Positions 8,528 through 17,825 are shown, counted from the first letter of the stretch. The stretch: DNA of 64,000 bases from Paracoccaceae bacterium (GCA_902602765.1 CACKSH010000009.1:19233-83232); one strand, 5' to 3'. A program made the numbers and translations. Notes: generated by a model from the letters alone, not told the origin.

Positions 8528-10249
8528 ATGCCAACGCGCGCTCCTGTTTCTGAATTTGAATTTATCCTAGATCATATTATTGATTATGAACAAATCATTA
8601 AAACATCAAGGTTCAAAGACACAAGTTCGGAATTGGTATCTCAAATTCTGAGTGAGGCTGCGCGCATGTGCGATGATGTTTTGTCTCCTTTAAACAGGGT
8701 AGGTGATTTGCACCCAGCAATTTTAAGCAATGGTGTTGTTAAAACCTCGCCTGGTTTTGGTGATGGATATCATGCTGTAGCTGAAGGGGGGTGGATCTCT
8801 ACGTCAGCATCTCCAGAGTTTGGTGGTATGGGATTGCCGCAAACGGTGACGGCTTGCGTAAACGAAATGATGGCTGCGGCTTGCCTTTCCCTACAGTTAA
8901 ACCCCTTGATGACACAAGGACAGATTGAAGCAATAGAAAACCACGCTGATGATGAGATTAAGTCGCTATACTTGCCAAAACTTATTTCAGGTGAGTGGTG
9001 TGGTACTATGAACTTAACAGAGCCACATGCAGGTTCTGATGTAGGGGCCTTGTCCACGAAAGCAGAGCCAAACGGAGATGGTTCGTATGCGATAACTGGA
9101 CAGAAGATATACATTTCTTGGGCGGACAATGATTTTACAGAAAACGTAATTCACCTTGTTTTAGCAAGGCTTCCTGAATCAGTTCCTGGTCCAAAGGGCA
9201 TATCACTTTTTCTTGTTCCCAAAAAGCTTCCAGATATCAATGGGAAAGCTGGGGTCTCCAATAAATTAAAAGTTGTTAGCCTGGAACACAAGATGGGGCT
9301 ACATGGAAGCCCAACTGCGGTCATGCAGTATGAGGGTGCTACTGGCTGGCTGATTGGACAGCCAAACGATGGATTGCGCGCAATGTTTACTATGATGAAC
9401 AACGCAAGGTTGGGTGTTGGGGGTCAGGGTATTGGCGTTGCTGAAGCAGCTTTTCAGCACGCCACAGATTATGCATTGAACCGAAAGCAAGGTAAGGCAA
9501 CCGTTCCCGATGCAAATGGCACAATTATTGATCACGCGGATGTCCGGCGCATGTTAATTTCAATGCGCGCAGATATTTTTGCTTCTCGATCACTTGAATT
9601 AGAAAATGCAAAAGCAATCGATATGGCAAACGCAACGGGAGAAATAGAGTGGGTCAACCGGGCTGCTTTTTTAACTCCAATCACCAAAGTTTTTGGTACT
9701 GAGATTGGGGTTAATATATCTTATCTCGGAGTTCAGATTCACGGTGGTATGGGCTTCATTGAAGAAACTGGCGCAGCACAATTCAGCCGAGATGTCAGAG
9801 TAACTGCTATTTATGAAGGAACAAATGGGATCCAAGCTATGGATTTAGTTGGCAGGAAAATGATGGATAACGGTGAAACAGCATATGCAATGATTCACGA
9901 AATAAAAGAATACATCGATAATTTATCAATAGTGAAAAAAGACCTAGCTGAACTTGTCGCTATTGCCAATGAAACACTTCGTGAAACCGTCGACTACTTT
10001 ATATCGAGGAAAGATGTATCGGATCGTTTCGGTGGAGCTATGCCTTTTCTAATGGGATATGCTAGGGTTTTAGGTGGGTTTTATCATCTAAAAGCCGCAG
10101 TTGCGGAGGGAGGTACTGGGTCTCGGACTAAATTAGCTGAATTCTATATTCGTAGAATACTGCCAGAGGCAATGTCTTTTCTAGCTGCTGCGAGAAGTAA
10201 TTCCGAAGAAATTTATAATCTTTCTATAGATGAGTTAGTTGGGTCATGA
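8528..10249 (+). CDS. Acyl-CoA dehydrogenase, long DmdC-like type
   Basis: FAD-dependent dehydrogenase introducing a double bond into an acyl-CoA thioester. The 573-residue length with an extra C-terminal domain matches the long branch that includes DmdC, the methylmercaptopropionyl-CoA dehydrogenase of DMSP breakdown. Visible motifs are the flavin/substrate region MNLTEPHAGSDVGALSTKA (about 160-178), QIHGGMGFIEETGAAQFSRD, and AIYEGTNGIQAMDLVGRKM, where the glutamate is the likely catalytic base. A GAGG ribosome site precedes the ATG. Its stop overlaps the start region of the MBL-fold gene. Family membership is firm, but the substrate cannot be settled from sequence and DmdC activity is only a possibility. 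Confidence 0.88.
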   Translation: MPTRAPVSEFEFILDHIIDYEQIIKTSRFKDTSSELVSQILSEAARMCDDVLSPLNRVGDLHPAILSNGVVKTSPGFGDGYHAVAEGGWISTSASPEFGGMGLPQTVTACVNEMMAAACLSLQLNPLMTQGQIEAIENHADDEIKSLYLPKLISGEWCGTMNLTEPHAGSDVGALSTKAEPNGDGSYAITGQKIYISWADNDFTENVIHLVLARLPESVPGPKGISLFLVPKKLPDINGKAGVSNKLKVVSLEHKMGLHGSPTAVMQYEGATGWLIGQPNDGLRAMFTMMNNARLGVGGQGIGVAEAAFQHATDYALNRKQGKATVPDANGTIIDHADVRRMLISMRADIFASRSLELENAKAIDMANATGEIEWVNRAAFLTPITKVFGTEIGVNISYLGVQIHGGMGFIEETGAAQFSRDVRVTAIYEGTNGIQAMDLVGRKMMDNGETAYAMIHEIKEYIDNLSIVKKDLAELVAIANETLRETVDYFISRKDVSDRFGGAMPFLMGYARVLGGFYHLKAAVAEGGTGSRTKLAEFYIRRILPEAMSFLAAARSNSEEIYNLSIDELVGS

Positions 10250-11276
10250 AGTGACTGTTCACTATCCTTGGGATGCTACTCCTGAATTTGCTCAACCTTT
10301 AAAAGTTGCTGATGGAATTTTCTGGTTTCGGGTGCCTCTACCGATGCCCCTCGATCACGTAAACGTATACGTGCTTGAAGATAACAATGGATGGACCGTT
10401 GTTGATACAGGTCTGTCAACAAAAAAAACAAAAGAAATGTGGCAAAGAATTTTTTCTGGTCCGTTGGCCGGTAAAAAAGTTCATAGATTAATTGTCACGC
10501 ACCATCATCCAGATCATGTGGGTTTGGCTGGGTGGTTTCAAAAAAAATATGGTGTAGCGCTATGGATGACGCGCACAGCCTGGCTGACCGCCCGTATGCT
10601 ATGTTTAGACGAGCAAAAGATACCCCCACCTGAAACGTTAGAGTTCTGGCGTAAAGCAGGGATGCGCTCAGATATTATCGAGGAGCGCCAGGGTGGAAAA
10701 CCGTTTAATTTTGCAGATGCCGTATCTGCTTTGCCACTTGGGTTTCGGCGCATTTTGGATAATGAAGAGATAAAGATAGGAGATAGGATTTGGAAGGTGA
10801 GGGTTGGAAATGGTCACGCGCCTGAGCATGCCACTCTTTGGTCCAAAGCTGATGATATCGTAATTGCTGGGGATCAAATTATTTCATCTATAAGTCCTAA
10901 TTTAGGTGTTTATGCAACAGAACCAAACGCTAATCCTGTAAAGGAGTGGATTGACAGTTGTCATAAGTTGAGTGCGTTTGCCACGGACGATCACCTTACT
11001 TTGTCTGGTCACAAGCTGCCATTTACTGGGTTAAAATTCCGCTTAAATCAAATGGTTGAAAATCATGAACTTGCGCTTGATCGCCTCATTGATTTCCTAG
11101 AAAAGCCACATACTGCGGAAGAGTGCTTTGGTGTTTTGTTTGGCAAAAGCATTCAAAAGTCGGAATATGGTTTAGCGTTAGTAGAGGCAGTTGCACATGT
11201 TAATTACCTTCATTTAGAAGGGAAGATAAGTAGACTCGTAGACAAAAACGGTGCCTACAGATACCAAAGATTATGA
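10239..11276 (+). CDS. MBL-fold metallo-hydrolase
   Basis: Metallo-beta-lactamase-fold hydrolase, cytoplasmic by appearance. The dinuclear metal site is intact: THHHPDHVGLAGW near residue 87, GNGHAPEHATLW near 190, AGDQIIS near 210 and SGHKLPF near 265. A C-terminal helical region follows, as in LACTB2-like or thioesterase-like relatives. Translation may start at TTG 10239 or at GTG 10251; both overlap or abut the acyl-CoA dehydrogenase stop, so the pair is translationally linked. That neighbour suggests a thioester or related substrate, which is an inference. Confidence 0.82.
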   Translation: MGHEVTVHYPWDATPEFAQPLKVADGIFWFRVPLPMPLDHVNVYVLEDNNGWTVVDTGLSTKKTKEMWQRIFSGPLAGKKVHRLIVTHHHPDHVGLAGWFQKKYGVALWMTRTAWLTARMLCLDEQKIPPPETLEFWRKAGMRSDIIEERQGGKPFNFADAVSALPLGFRRILDNEEIKIGDRIWKVRVGNGHAPEHATLWSKADDIVIAGDQIISSISPNLGVYATEPNANPVKEWIDSCHKLSAFATDDHLTLSGHKLPFTGLKFRLNQMVENHELALDRLIDFLEKPHTAEECFGVLFGKSIQKSEYGLALVEAVAHVNYLHLEGKISRLVDKNGAYRYQRL

Positions 11277-11361
11277 TAAACTGTGGCATTTTCATCTAAC
11301 TTACGGGTGACAACTAGTTTAAAGTTCGTTAAAAATACTCTTGTATTGGAAGGGATGTAAA

Positions 11362-11499
11362 ATGGCTCAAGAACACAAACATGGCTCAATGGAAACTGAA
11401 GTGCAGGAAAAAACATTTGCTGGGTTCATAAATTGGACCACTAAGACAGTGATTATATGCATTTTAGCCCTTGTTTTTATAGCTCTAGTTAATGGATAG
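11362..11499 (+). CDS. aa3-type cytochrome c oxidase subunit IV (45 residues)
   Basis: A very short membrane protein of the aa3-type oxidase accessory family (CoxIV in bacterial nomenclature, pfam07835 type). It has a hydrophilic N terminus containing HKHGSME, then a conserved-looking TFAGFINWTT segment, and one transmembrane helix (about residues 28-43) ending in LVNG. An AAGGGATG ribosome site precedes the ATG. It stands alone in the intergenic region between the MBL-fold gene and fdhD; no other oxidase subunit gene lies in the window. The match is to the family pattern I know, and at this length the function is moderately certain. Confidence 0.78.
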   Translation: MAQEHKHGSMETEVQEKTFAGFINWTTKTVIICILALVFIALVNG

Positions 11500-11692
11500 A
11501 AATTTAAGCTTCTCTTACCACAGTAAATAAGTACTCTTGCTAACAATTATGGTGGTTTCGGTTTTATCTATCGTCGTCTAACTGCGTATATACAAAATCG
11601 ATTTTATTGTGAGTTATAAAAGATATGCTCTTAATAAAAAAACATCATAACCTAGTTAATAAACAGAGTTTTGATCAACTGGACAGTTTGGT

Positions 11693-12544
11693 TTGACAAA
11701 AAAAGATTTACTCCAAGGATATATGATTGCGCCTAATCCAGATGGTGTGAATTTAACCAAAACTGTTGAAGGTTTAGATCATTTTGGAAATACAGTTGTT
11801 AGTCAGGTTATTGAGGAAAAGCCACTAACAATTTATCTAAATAGCCAAGAAATTGTAACGGCGATGACAATAGGCGATTACCCTGAGTACTTGGCAGTGG
11901 GGTTTCTAAGAAACCAAGGAATGCTCGACGGATTAAACACTGTATCATCTGTGGATTATGACGAGGACCTATCCGTGGTTGTTGTCCGAACCAAAACAAA
12001 AACTAGTTTTGAGGACAAGTTAAAGAAAAAAACGAGAACCAGTGGTTGTGCTGTAGGAACAGTCTTTGGCGATATGATGGAAGGTTTGGAAGGTCTAAAA
12101 CTTCCCGCAAGCTCTCTTCGTATTTCTTGGCTTTACGATTTGTCCAATAAAATAAATCAGACGCCGTCTCTTTATCTGGCTGCTGGTGCAATACATGGCA
12201 CCGTTTTGTGCAAGCAAAATCAAGCCTTAGTATACATGGAGGATGTTGGTAGGCACAACGCCGTTGATAAAATTGCAGGATGGATGGCGTCCAATGATGT
12301 TAGTGGTAGTGATAAGATACTTTATACAACTGGAAGATTAACATCGGAGATGGTGATTAAAACGGCACAAATGGGTATACCAATCTTGGTATCTCGCTCG
12401 GGATTTACGGCATGGGGTGTTGAAATTGCAGACAAGGTTGGTTTGACGCTAATTGGTCGGATGAGAGGTCAAAGATTTACTTGTTTGGCGGGATCTAATC
12501 GCCTTATTTGGGATGTTGGTGACGAGAACGGTGATGACAAATAG
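11693..12544 (+). CDS. fdhD: Formate dehydrogenase accessory sulfurtransferase FdhD
   Basis: Transfers sulfur to the bis-MGD molybdenum cofactor and so activates formate dehydrogenase-type molybdoenzymes. Motifs are EEKPLTIYLN, YPEYLAVGFL, SGCAVGTVFGD, VYMEDVGRHNAVDKIAG and ILYTTGRLTSEMVIKTAQMG, all typical of FdhD. E. coli FdhD has a CxxC pair on its loop; here only one cysteine is present (SGCAVG). The start is a TTG at 11693, preceded by no strong ribosome site. It overlaps mobA and heads the Moco run fdhD-mobA-mobB-unknown-moeA. No formate dehydrogenase gene is nearby. Confidence 0.92.
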   Translation: MTKKDLLQGYMIAPNPDGVNLTKTVEGLDHFGNTVVSQVIEEKPLTIYLNSQEIVTAMTIGDYPEYLAVGFLRNQGMLDGLNTVSSVDYDEDLSVVVVRTKTKTSFEDKLKKKTRTSGCAVGTVFGDMMEGLEGLKLPASSLRISWLYDLSNKINQTPSLYLAAGAIHGTVLCKQNQALVYMEDVGRHNAVDKIAGWMASNDVSGSDKILYTTGRLTSEMVIKTAQMGIPILVSRSGFTAWGVEIADKVGLTLIGRMRGQRFTCLAGSNRLIWDVGDENGDDK

Positions 12545-13157
12545 GCCGCCTTCAGTCATTTTAGCTGGCGGCCTCGCGCGCCGTATGGGTGGGGGACATA
12601 AGTCGATGCTAAAGATCGACGGGGTACCGATGCTAGATCATGTCATCCAGCGGTTAAAACCACAAGTTTCTCAAATTGCGCTCAATGTTAATGGCGACGC
12701 TTCTAAGTTTTCAGCCTACAATCTGCCTACTTTTGCAGATACCATACCAGGCTTCTTAGGGCCTTTAGCTGGTATTTTGTCTGGGTTGCGCTGGGCTCAG
12801 AATTTAAACTCAGATTGTTTAATTTCAGTAGCAGCTGACACTCCGTTCTTTCCGGAAAACTTAGTTGAAAAGTTAGCAAATAATACTGCCGATATGAATG
12901 AGCCCCTCGCTTTGGCTTTTACAAGAGATGAAAAAGGAAAAGTCCTTAGACACCCCACTTTCGGTATTTGGCCGGTATCACTTGCTGATAACCTGGAGAA
13001 TGCTCTTCTAAAAGGGTTGAGAAAAATTGTCCTTTGGGTTGATCAAAATGATGGTAGAGGTGTTGAATTTGATCAATGTCTCTTTGATCCATTCTTCAAT
13101 GTAAACTCGCCTAACGATTTAGTAGAGGCAGAGCGACTTATTGGAATGACAAAATGA
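12534..13157 (+). CDS. mobA: Molybdenum cofactor guanylyltransferase MobA
   Basis: Attaches GMP from GTP to molybdopterin to make the MGD form of Moco in the cytoplasm. The N-terminal nucleotidyltransferase signature LAGGLARRMGGGHKSML is followed by the family segments FLGPLAGILSGL and AADTPFFPENL. The frame is open from 12513, but the ATG at 12534, overlapping the fdhD stop, gives the N terminus closest to the signature. Its last codon overlaps mobB (AAATGA). The MGD-dependent SoeA-like enzyme later in the window is a plausible client. Confidence 0.92.
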   Translation: MTNRPPSVILAGGLARRMGGGHKSMLKIDGVPMLDHVIQRLKPQVSQIALNVNGDASKFSAYNLPTFADTIPGFLGPLAGILSGLRWAQNLNSDCLISVAADTPFFPENLVEKLANNTADMNEPLALAFTRDEKGKVLRHPTFGIWPVSLADNLENALLKGLRKIVLWVDQNDGRGVEFDQCLFDPFFNVNSPNDLVEAERLIGMTK

Positions 13158-13654
13158 AAATTTTTGGCGTAACAGGTTGGAAAAATTCTGGGAAAACAGG
13201 ACTTGTCGAGAGACTGGTAGCTGAGTTTATACATCGAGGGTTGAGTGTATCGACTGTGAAGCATGCACATCATACTTTTGATGTTGATCATGCCGGAAGA
13301 GATAGTTACCGCCATAGGGTCGCTGGAGCAAAAGAAGTGCTACTTGTTTCCAAAAATAGATGGGCAATAATGCATGAATTGAGGGATGAAGATGAACCAA
13401 ATCTAGCAGAAATATTAACAAAAATTGAGAAAGTTGATTTGGTTATAATTGAGGGGTTTAAACGAGACAGGCATCCAAAAATAGAAGCATTTCGAGAAGA
13501 AACGAAGACCCCGGTTATTGCATTACAAGACGATACTATCGTTGCAGTAGCAGCTAGTTCATCCCTGCCGGATCTTAGCATACCGGTGTTTGATTTAGAT
13601 AGCACTTCGGAGATAGCAGATTTCATTTCAAATTTTTTAGATTTAAATGTTTGA
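13154..13654 (+). CDS. mobB: Molybdopterin-guanine dinucleotide biosynthesis protein MobB
   Basis: GTP-binding accessory protein that works with MobA in MGD formation. A Walker A loop lies at the N terminus (VTGWKNSGKTGLVERLV, residues 5-21). KHAHHTFDVDHAGRDSYRHR and the Walker B-like VDLVIIEGFKRDRHPKIE follow, all characteristic of MobB. The 166-residue length is normal. Start and stop overlap both neighbours (mobA and the unrecognised gene), which indicates one tightly coupled transcript. Confidence 0.92.
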   Translation: MKIFGVTGWKNSGKTGLVERLVAEFIHRGLSVSTVKHAHHTFDVDHAGRDSYRHRVAGAKEVLLVSKNRWAIMHELRDEDEPNLAEILTKIEKVDLVIIEGFKRDRHPKIEAFREETKTPVIALQDDTIVAVAASSSLPDLSIPVFDLDSTSEIADFISNFLDLNV

Positions 13655-14534
13655 TCATGTATATGCTATAGACTGGTCAGCAAGTTCTCGGCCAAGTCCC
13701 AAAAAGCCATCTCCAGATTCCATTTTTATTGCTCAAAAAGACTTTGAAAATACAATATATCATCCAAAATATTTTAGGACCCGTATGTCGGCTTATGAAT
13801 ATTTGAGGGGTCAGCTTACAGACAATATTGCACAAGGCAAGCGCCAGTTAGTTGGGTTTGACTTCTCATTTGGTTTTCCAACAGGTTTTTTATCAAACTT
13901 AGTAGGAGCGCAGAATACGAGGTTTCTTTGGAAGTGGTTCTTTGATGAGATACTAGATGATCATGAAAATTCAAATAATAGATTTTTAGTAGCGGACAAA
14001 ATAAATTCACTATGTAAAGGCATCGGCCCATTCTGGGGTTGTCCTGTAAATCTAAAGCTGCCAAATCTGCCGGCCAAAGGAACGGAATGTAAAGAGCATG
14101 ATTTTCCAAAATTTCGATTATGCGAGCAATTCACCGCAGCGCAACCTGTCTGGAAGCTCTATACTACCGGGGCGGTAGGCTCGCAGACTTTACTAGGTTT
14201 GCCATACTTACATCGTTTAGCAGTGGAATTTGGTAAGGAAATAGCTTTCTGGCCATTTGATAATGAAGCCTTGTTGGCGAACAATAAAATTGTTGTCTGT
14301 GAGATTTATCCAAGTATGTTCTTTAACAGTCATGCGCAAAAAAAATTAACCAATTTGTATCCAGATCAACAATATAAAATAAAGGACGCTTCTCAAGTGC
14401 AAGTAATGGCTGATGTATTATTACATTCTCCTAAAATGCCTTGGTTTGAAGCATACTTAGACCATAGTAATTATTCTGAGAAAATAAGAGAAGAGGGCTG
14501 GATTTTTGGTCAAATCATGGAGGGTGGTTTATGA
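13647..14534 (+). CDS. Unrecognised 295-residue protein between mobB and moeA, DUF429/RNase H-fold-like motifs
   Basis: I cannot assign a function. The protein starts with VYAIDWSAS (Asp9), then LVGFDFSFGFPTG (Asp72), VVCEIYPSMFF (Glu219) and a late acidic position in VQVMADVLL (Asp256). This order of acidic strands (ID-x-S, FD-x-S-x-G-x-P, E-x-YP) resembles the DUF429-type predicted RNase H-fold proteins, by inference only. There is no signal peptide or membrane segment. Both ends overlap their neighbours (8 bp with mobB, 4 bp with moeA), so it is expressed with Moco genes. I recall similar proteins in Rhodobacterales being labelled as molybdopterin-guanine dinucleotide synthesis proteins from context alone. 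Confidence 0.8.
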   Translation: MFDHVYAIDWSASSRPSPKKPSPDSIFIAQKDFENTIYHPKYFRTRMSAYEYLRGQLTDNIAQGKRQLVGFDFSFGFPTGFLSNLVGAQNTRFLWKWFFDEILDDHENSNNRFLVADKINSLCKGIGPFWGCPVNLKLPNLPAKGTECKEHDFPKFRLCEQFTAAQPVWKLYTTGAVGSQTLLGLPYLHRLAVEFGKEIAFWPFDNEALLANNKIVVCEIYPSMFFNSHAQKKLTNLYPDQQYKIKDASQVQVMADVLLHSPKMPWFEAYLDHSNYSEKIREEGWIFGQIMEGGL

Positions 14535-15790
14535 AGAAACCACCGCCATTGACGAACGATTGCTTCGCCTTGCCTCAAGGAACCAATTGGACCCCAGTAG
14601 ATGAAGCCCTTAGACATTTAAAATCAGCTTCAAAGTGTTTGGTTGGGACGCAGCAGTTGTCCGTGTTAGATGCCATAGGGAGAGTTTTGGCCACTGATAT
14701 TCATGCTGGTTCCAGCAGCCCGCCTTATTCAAATTCTGCCGTTGATGGTTTCGCAGTTAATTCAAGAGCTTCAAAAAAAAGTGGCCTAATAAGCCTTGCG
14801 ATTCTGCCCGGAAGAGCCGCTGCTGGGCATCCATATTCTGGGGAAATTAAAGAGGGTGAGGCTCTTCCAATATATACTGGCGCCAAAATGCCCACTGGAG
14901 CTGATACAGTTGTTATAAAAGAAGACACTGTCTCTGAAGATAATACGGTTAATTTTTATGGCCCAATTAAGGCTGGATCGAATACTCGTGATCTGGGAGA
15001 GGATGTTGAGGAAAATGCATTTATACTCCAAAAAGGGAAAAGGGTTACACCAGGTGATATTGCTTTGATGGTCTCCACGGGTGTTTCTTCTATCACTGTA
15101 TATTCAAAGCTGAAGATTGGAATATTTTCGACTGGTGATGAAGTGATCAATTCAGATGTCAGACCTTCTGATGGGCAAGTATTTGATTCTAACCGTCCAC
15201 TTCTACACTCACTCTTAGTTGAGTGGGGTTTTGATGTAATTGATTTTGGTATTCTTAGAGACAAGAGGAAAGATATTGAGAGTACTTTAGAAAAAGCATC
15301 TAAAAATGTAGATGTAATTATAACTTCAGGTGGCGCGTCAGCAGGGCAGGAAGATTATATGTCCCCCATACTAACACAAAATGATAGCCTTTCGGTTTGG
15401 CGCATTGCAGTAAAACCAGGTCGCCCGCTGATACTAGCTGTTTATAACGGTAAGCCAGTTTTTGGGTTGCCTGGCAATCCAGTGGCGGCAGGAACATGTG
15501 CTATGGTTTTTGCGAAGCCCGCATTAAACGTTTTTTCAGGTAGGAATTGGCTGGAGCCGCTATCATTTGAATTGCCTGCTAACTTTGCTAAATCCAAGAA
15601 GGCCGGTCGCCGTGAATTCCTAAGAGCGAGAGTTCGGAATGGGAAAGTAGATATTTTTAAATCGGAGGGATCTGGACGAATAAGTGGTCTCTCGTGGGCA
15701 GAGGGTTTTGTGGATCTACCAGAGCATGAATTATCTATAACACCCGGTGAAAAGGTGAAATTTATACCATTTTCGTCCTATATGGATTAG
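14531..15790 (+). CDS. moeA: Molybdopterin molybdotransferase MoeA
   Basis: Inserts molybdate into adenylylated molybdopterin. The protein is 419 residues. Family motifs in order are SPPYSNSAVDGFAV (about 58-71), YTGAKMPTGADTVV, IGIFSTGDEVI, VIITSGGASAGQEDYM, VKPGRPL and FGLPGNPVAAGTCAM, then the C-terminal domain IV. It overlaps the unrecognised gene upstream by four bases and ends the fdhD-mobA-mobB run. About 100 bp separate it from gltX. Confidence 0.94.
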   Translation: MKKPPPLTNDCFALPQGTNWTPVDEALRHLKSASKCLVGTQQLSVLDAIGRVLATDIHAGSSSPPYSNSAVDGFAVNSRASKKSGLISLAILPGRAAAGHPYSGEIKEGEALPIYTGAKMPTGADTVVIKEDTVSEDNTVNFYGPIKAGSNTRDLGEDVEENAFILQKGKRVTPGDIALMVSTGVSSITVYSKLKIGIFSTGDEVINSDVRPSDGQVFDSNRPLLHSLLVEWGFDVIDFGILRDKRKDIESTLEKASKNVDVIITSGGASAGQEDYMSPILTQNDSLSVWRIAVKPGRPLILAVYNGKPVFGLPGNPVAAGTCAMVFAKPALNVFSGRNWLEPLSFELPANFAKSKKAGRREFLRARVRNGKVDIFKSEGSGRISGLSWAEGFVDLPEHELSITPGEKVKFIPFSSYMD

Positions 15791-15897
15791 TTTTCTGTCA
15801 GTGTTTTTTGCTGTCTATAAATTTTTATGTGTATGTGCTTTGAAAGCTGGACAATTTTTATCTCATATGAAAAACGATGCGGATTAGGAGACTTCAA

Positions 15898-17223
15898 ATG
15901 ACAACAACACGTTTTGCACCTTCTCCCACCGGATATTTGCATATCGGGAACTTACGTGCGGCATTAATGAATTTTTTAATAGCCAGAAAGTCTCAGGGGG
16001 AGTTTATTTTAAGAATAGATGATACTGATGCAGAACGGTCAAAGCAGGAGTTCATCGATTCAATATTGTTTGATTTGGACTGGCTTGGATTACATTGGGA
16101 TAGAATTGAATATCAGTCAAAAAGGCTGGAGAGGTATTTAAGTACTGCTGAAGATCTAAAGGAGATTGGCAGATTTTATGAATGTTTTGAAACACTTACT
16201 GAATTAGATTTAAAAAGAAAAAAATTGCTCAATATGGGGAAACCACCTGTTTATGACAGAGCCTCTTTGAATCAGAGCGAAGATGAAAAACTTGCACTTA
16301 GAGCGAACCGTGGCTCAGGGCATTGGAGATTTCTACTAGATCACGAAAGAGTTAGATGGACCGATGGTATACTTGGTGACATCTCAATTGATGTTGCATC
16401 AGTCTCTGATCCAGTTCTAATTAGAGGTGACGGCCAATTTCTGTATACCTTGGCTTCAGTAGTAGACGATATAGAAATGGGTGTTACAGATATTGTGCGT
16501 GGGGCTGATCATGTTACAAACACCGCTACGCAGATCCAAATAATGAAAGTACTAGGAGCCTCAGCTCCGAACTTTGCACATCACTCGTTACTTATTGGAT
16601 CACAGGGAGAGTCGTTGTCAAAAAGGTTTGGAACGATGGCGCTGAAGGATTTACGGGCTTCTGGATTAGAGCCATTTTCAATAATATCTTTAATTGCAAG
16701 GCTTGGGTCGAGCCAGCCTGTGGAATTATATTCTGATTTTGAAGAAGTGGCAGCAGGATTTGATTTATCAAATTTTGGCTCTGCACCCACAAAGTTTGAT
16801 CTAAATGATCTGAAACCTTTAACACAACGCTTTATTCAAAATTTGCCATTTGAAGAAATAGAAGATGATTTAATAAGTGCTGGTGTACCTTCTACTTTAG
16901 CAAAACCTTTTTGGAATGTTGTCCGAGAAAACATTAAGAAGCGCTCTGATTTAGCTGCGTGGTGGATAATTTGCAAAGACGGTGCAGAACCATTTATTGA
17001 CGAGGAAGATAAAGAATTTGTCAAAGAAGCTTTGACCTTGCTGCCCGCACAGCCATATACAACAGAGACATGGGGTCAATGGACTGCATCAGTTAAAGAG
17101 AAAACGGGCAGAAAAGGTAAAAATTTGTTTATGCCTCTCAGAAAGGCACTCACGGGAAAAGAGCATGGGCCTGATATGTCGGCGTTGTTACCCTTCCTAC
17201 AAATAATAAAGGCAAAGGTATAA
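15898..17223 (+). CDS. gltX: Glutamate--tRNA ligase
   Basis: Class I synthetase charging tRNA with glutamate. It has the N-terminal HIGH-equivalent TRFAPSPTGYLHIGNLRAAL, the family segment LRIDDTDAERSKQEF and the KMSKS-equivalent GESLSKRFGTMALKDL. I use the ATG at 15898 because AGGAGA precedes it by 4-9 bases and the class I motif then begins directly; an upstream in-frame ATG at 15877 would add seven residues without support. At 441 residues it matches the shorter of the two GltX paralogues commonly carried by alphaproteobacteria, so tRNA-Gln mischarging or division of labour is possible but not visible here. Confidence 0.93.
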   Translation: MTTTRFAPSPTGYLHIGNLRAALMNFLIARKSQGEFILRIDDTDAERSKQEFIDSILFDLDWLGLHWDRIEYQSKRLERYLSTAEDLKEIGRFYECFETLTELDLKRKKLLNMGKPPVYDRASLNQSEDEKLALRANRGSGHWRFLLDHERVRWTDGILGDISIDVASVSDPVLIRGDGQFLYTLASVVDDIEMGVTDIVRGADHVTNTATQIQIMKVLGASAPNFAHHSLLIGSQGESLSKRFGTMALKDLRASGLEPFSIISLIARLGSSQPVELYSDFEEVAAGFDLSNFGSAPTKFDLNDLKPLTQRFIQNLPFEEIEDDLISAGVPSTLAKPFWNVVRENIKKRSDLAAWWIICKDGAEPFIDEEDKEFVKEALTLLPAQPYTTETWGQWTASVKEKTGRKGKNLFMPLRKALTGKEHGPDMSALLPFLQIIKAKV

Positions 17224-17279
17224 ATTTTAATTCTGAACAATTTCTTGTAAAAATCTACCGTAGATTCTTAACATAGCCT

Positions 17280-17546
17280 TTAAAGATTTTGGTCTGGATC
17301 GGTTTGATAATTTGTCTTCCATTCTTTCATAGTCATCCCGTAGAATAGTTCCCGAGCTTGTTCCTTATCCATAGACACTCCGCGCTCGTTGGCCGCTTCT
17401 TGGTACCACCTTGCAAGACAATTTCGACAAAAACCTGCTAAATTCATTAAATCAATGTTTTGAACATCAGTGCGCTTTTCCATTAGATGGTTTTTTAATG
17501 AGCGAAATGCAGCAGCTTCTATTTCAAGTTTTGTTTGATCGTCCAT
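17280..17546 (-). CDS. DUF1244 family small protein
   Basis: An 88-residue soluble protein of unknown function. The central FCRNCLARWYQEAANERG motif with two cysteines, followed by ELFYGMTMKEWK, is the hallmark of the DUF1244 family found widely in alpha- and gammaproteobacteria. It is all-helical by appearance, with no export signal. It is convergent with gltX (56 bp apart) and divergent from pyk across about 280 bp. Confidence 0.88.
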   Translation of the reverse strand: MDDQTKLEIEAAAFRSLKNHLMEKRTDVQNIDLMNLAGFCRNCLARWYQEAANERGVSMDKEQARELFYGMTMKEWKTNYQTDPDQNL

Positions 17547-17825
17547 TTTGTCTCCCGCTCGGTATATAGTTTCAAAATTATCCCTAAAAATTAATTATAA
17601 TTAAAGCACTTAACTTCTCTATATACAATGATTTGAAGAAACCATAAAAAATTTCTTAGTGGACTATTTTAGTAATTTTATTATTGAGAGTTTATTTGTA
17701 AGAATTGTAAATTTTTACAATTTCTCTGCACATATCAATGTTGCACTGAATACTATAATAGTTCATAGAGGCCTTATGTTATCGCTAACAATTCTTAGTG
17801 ATCCTAATGCTATGAAGGAAAGTTA

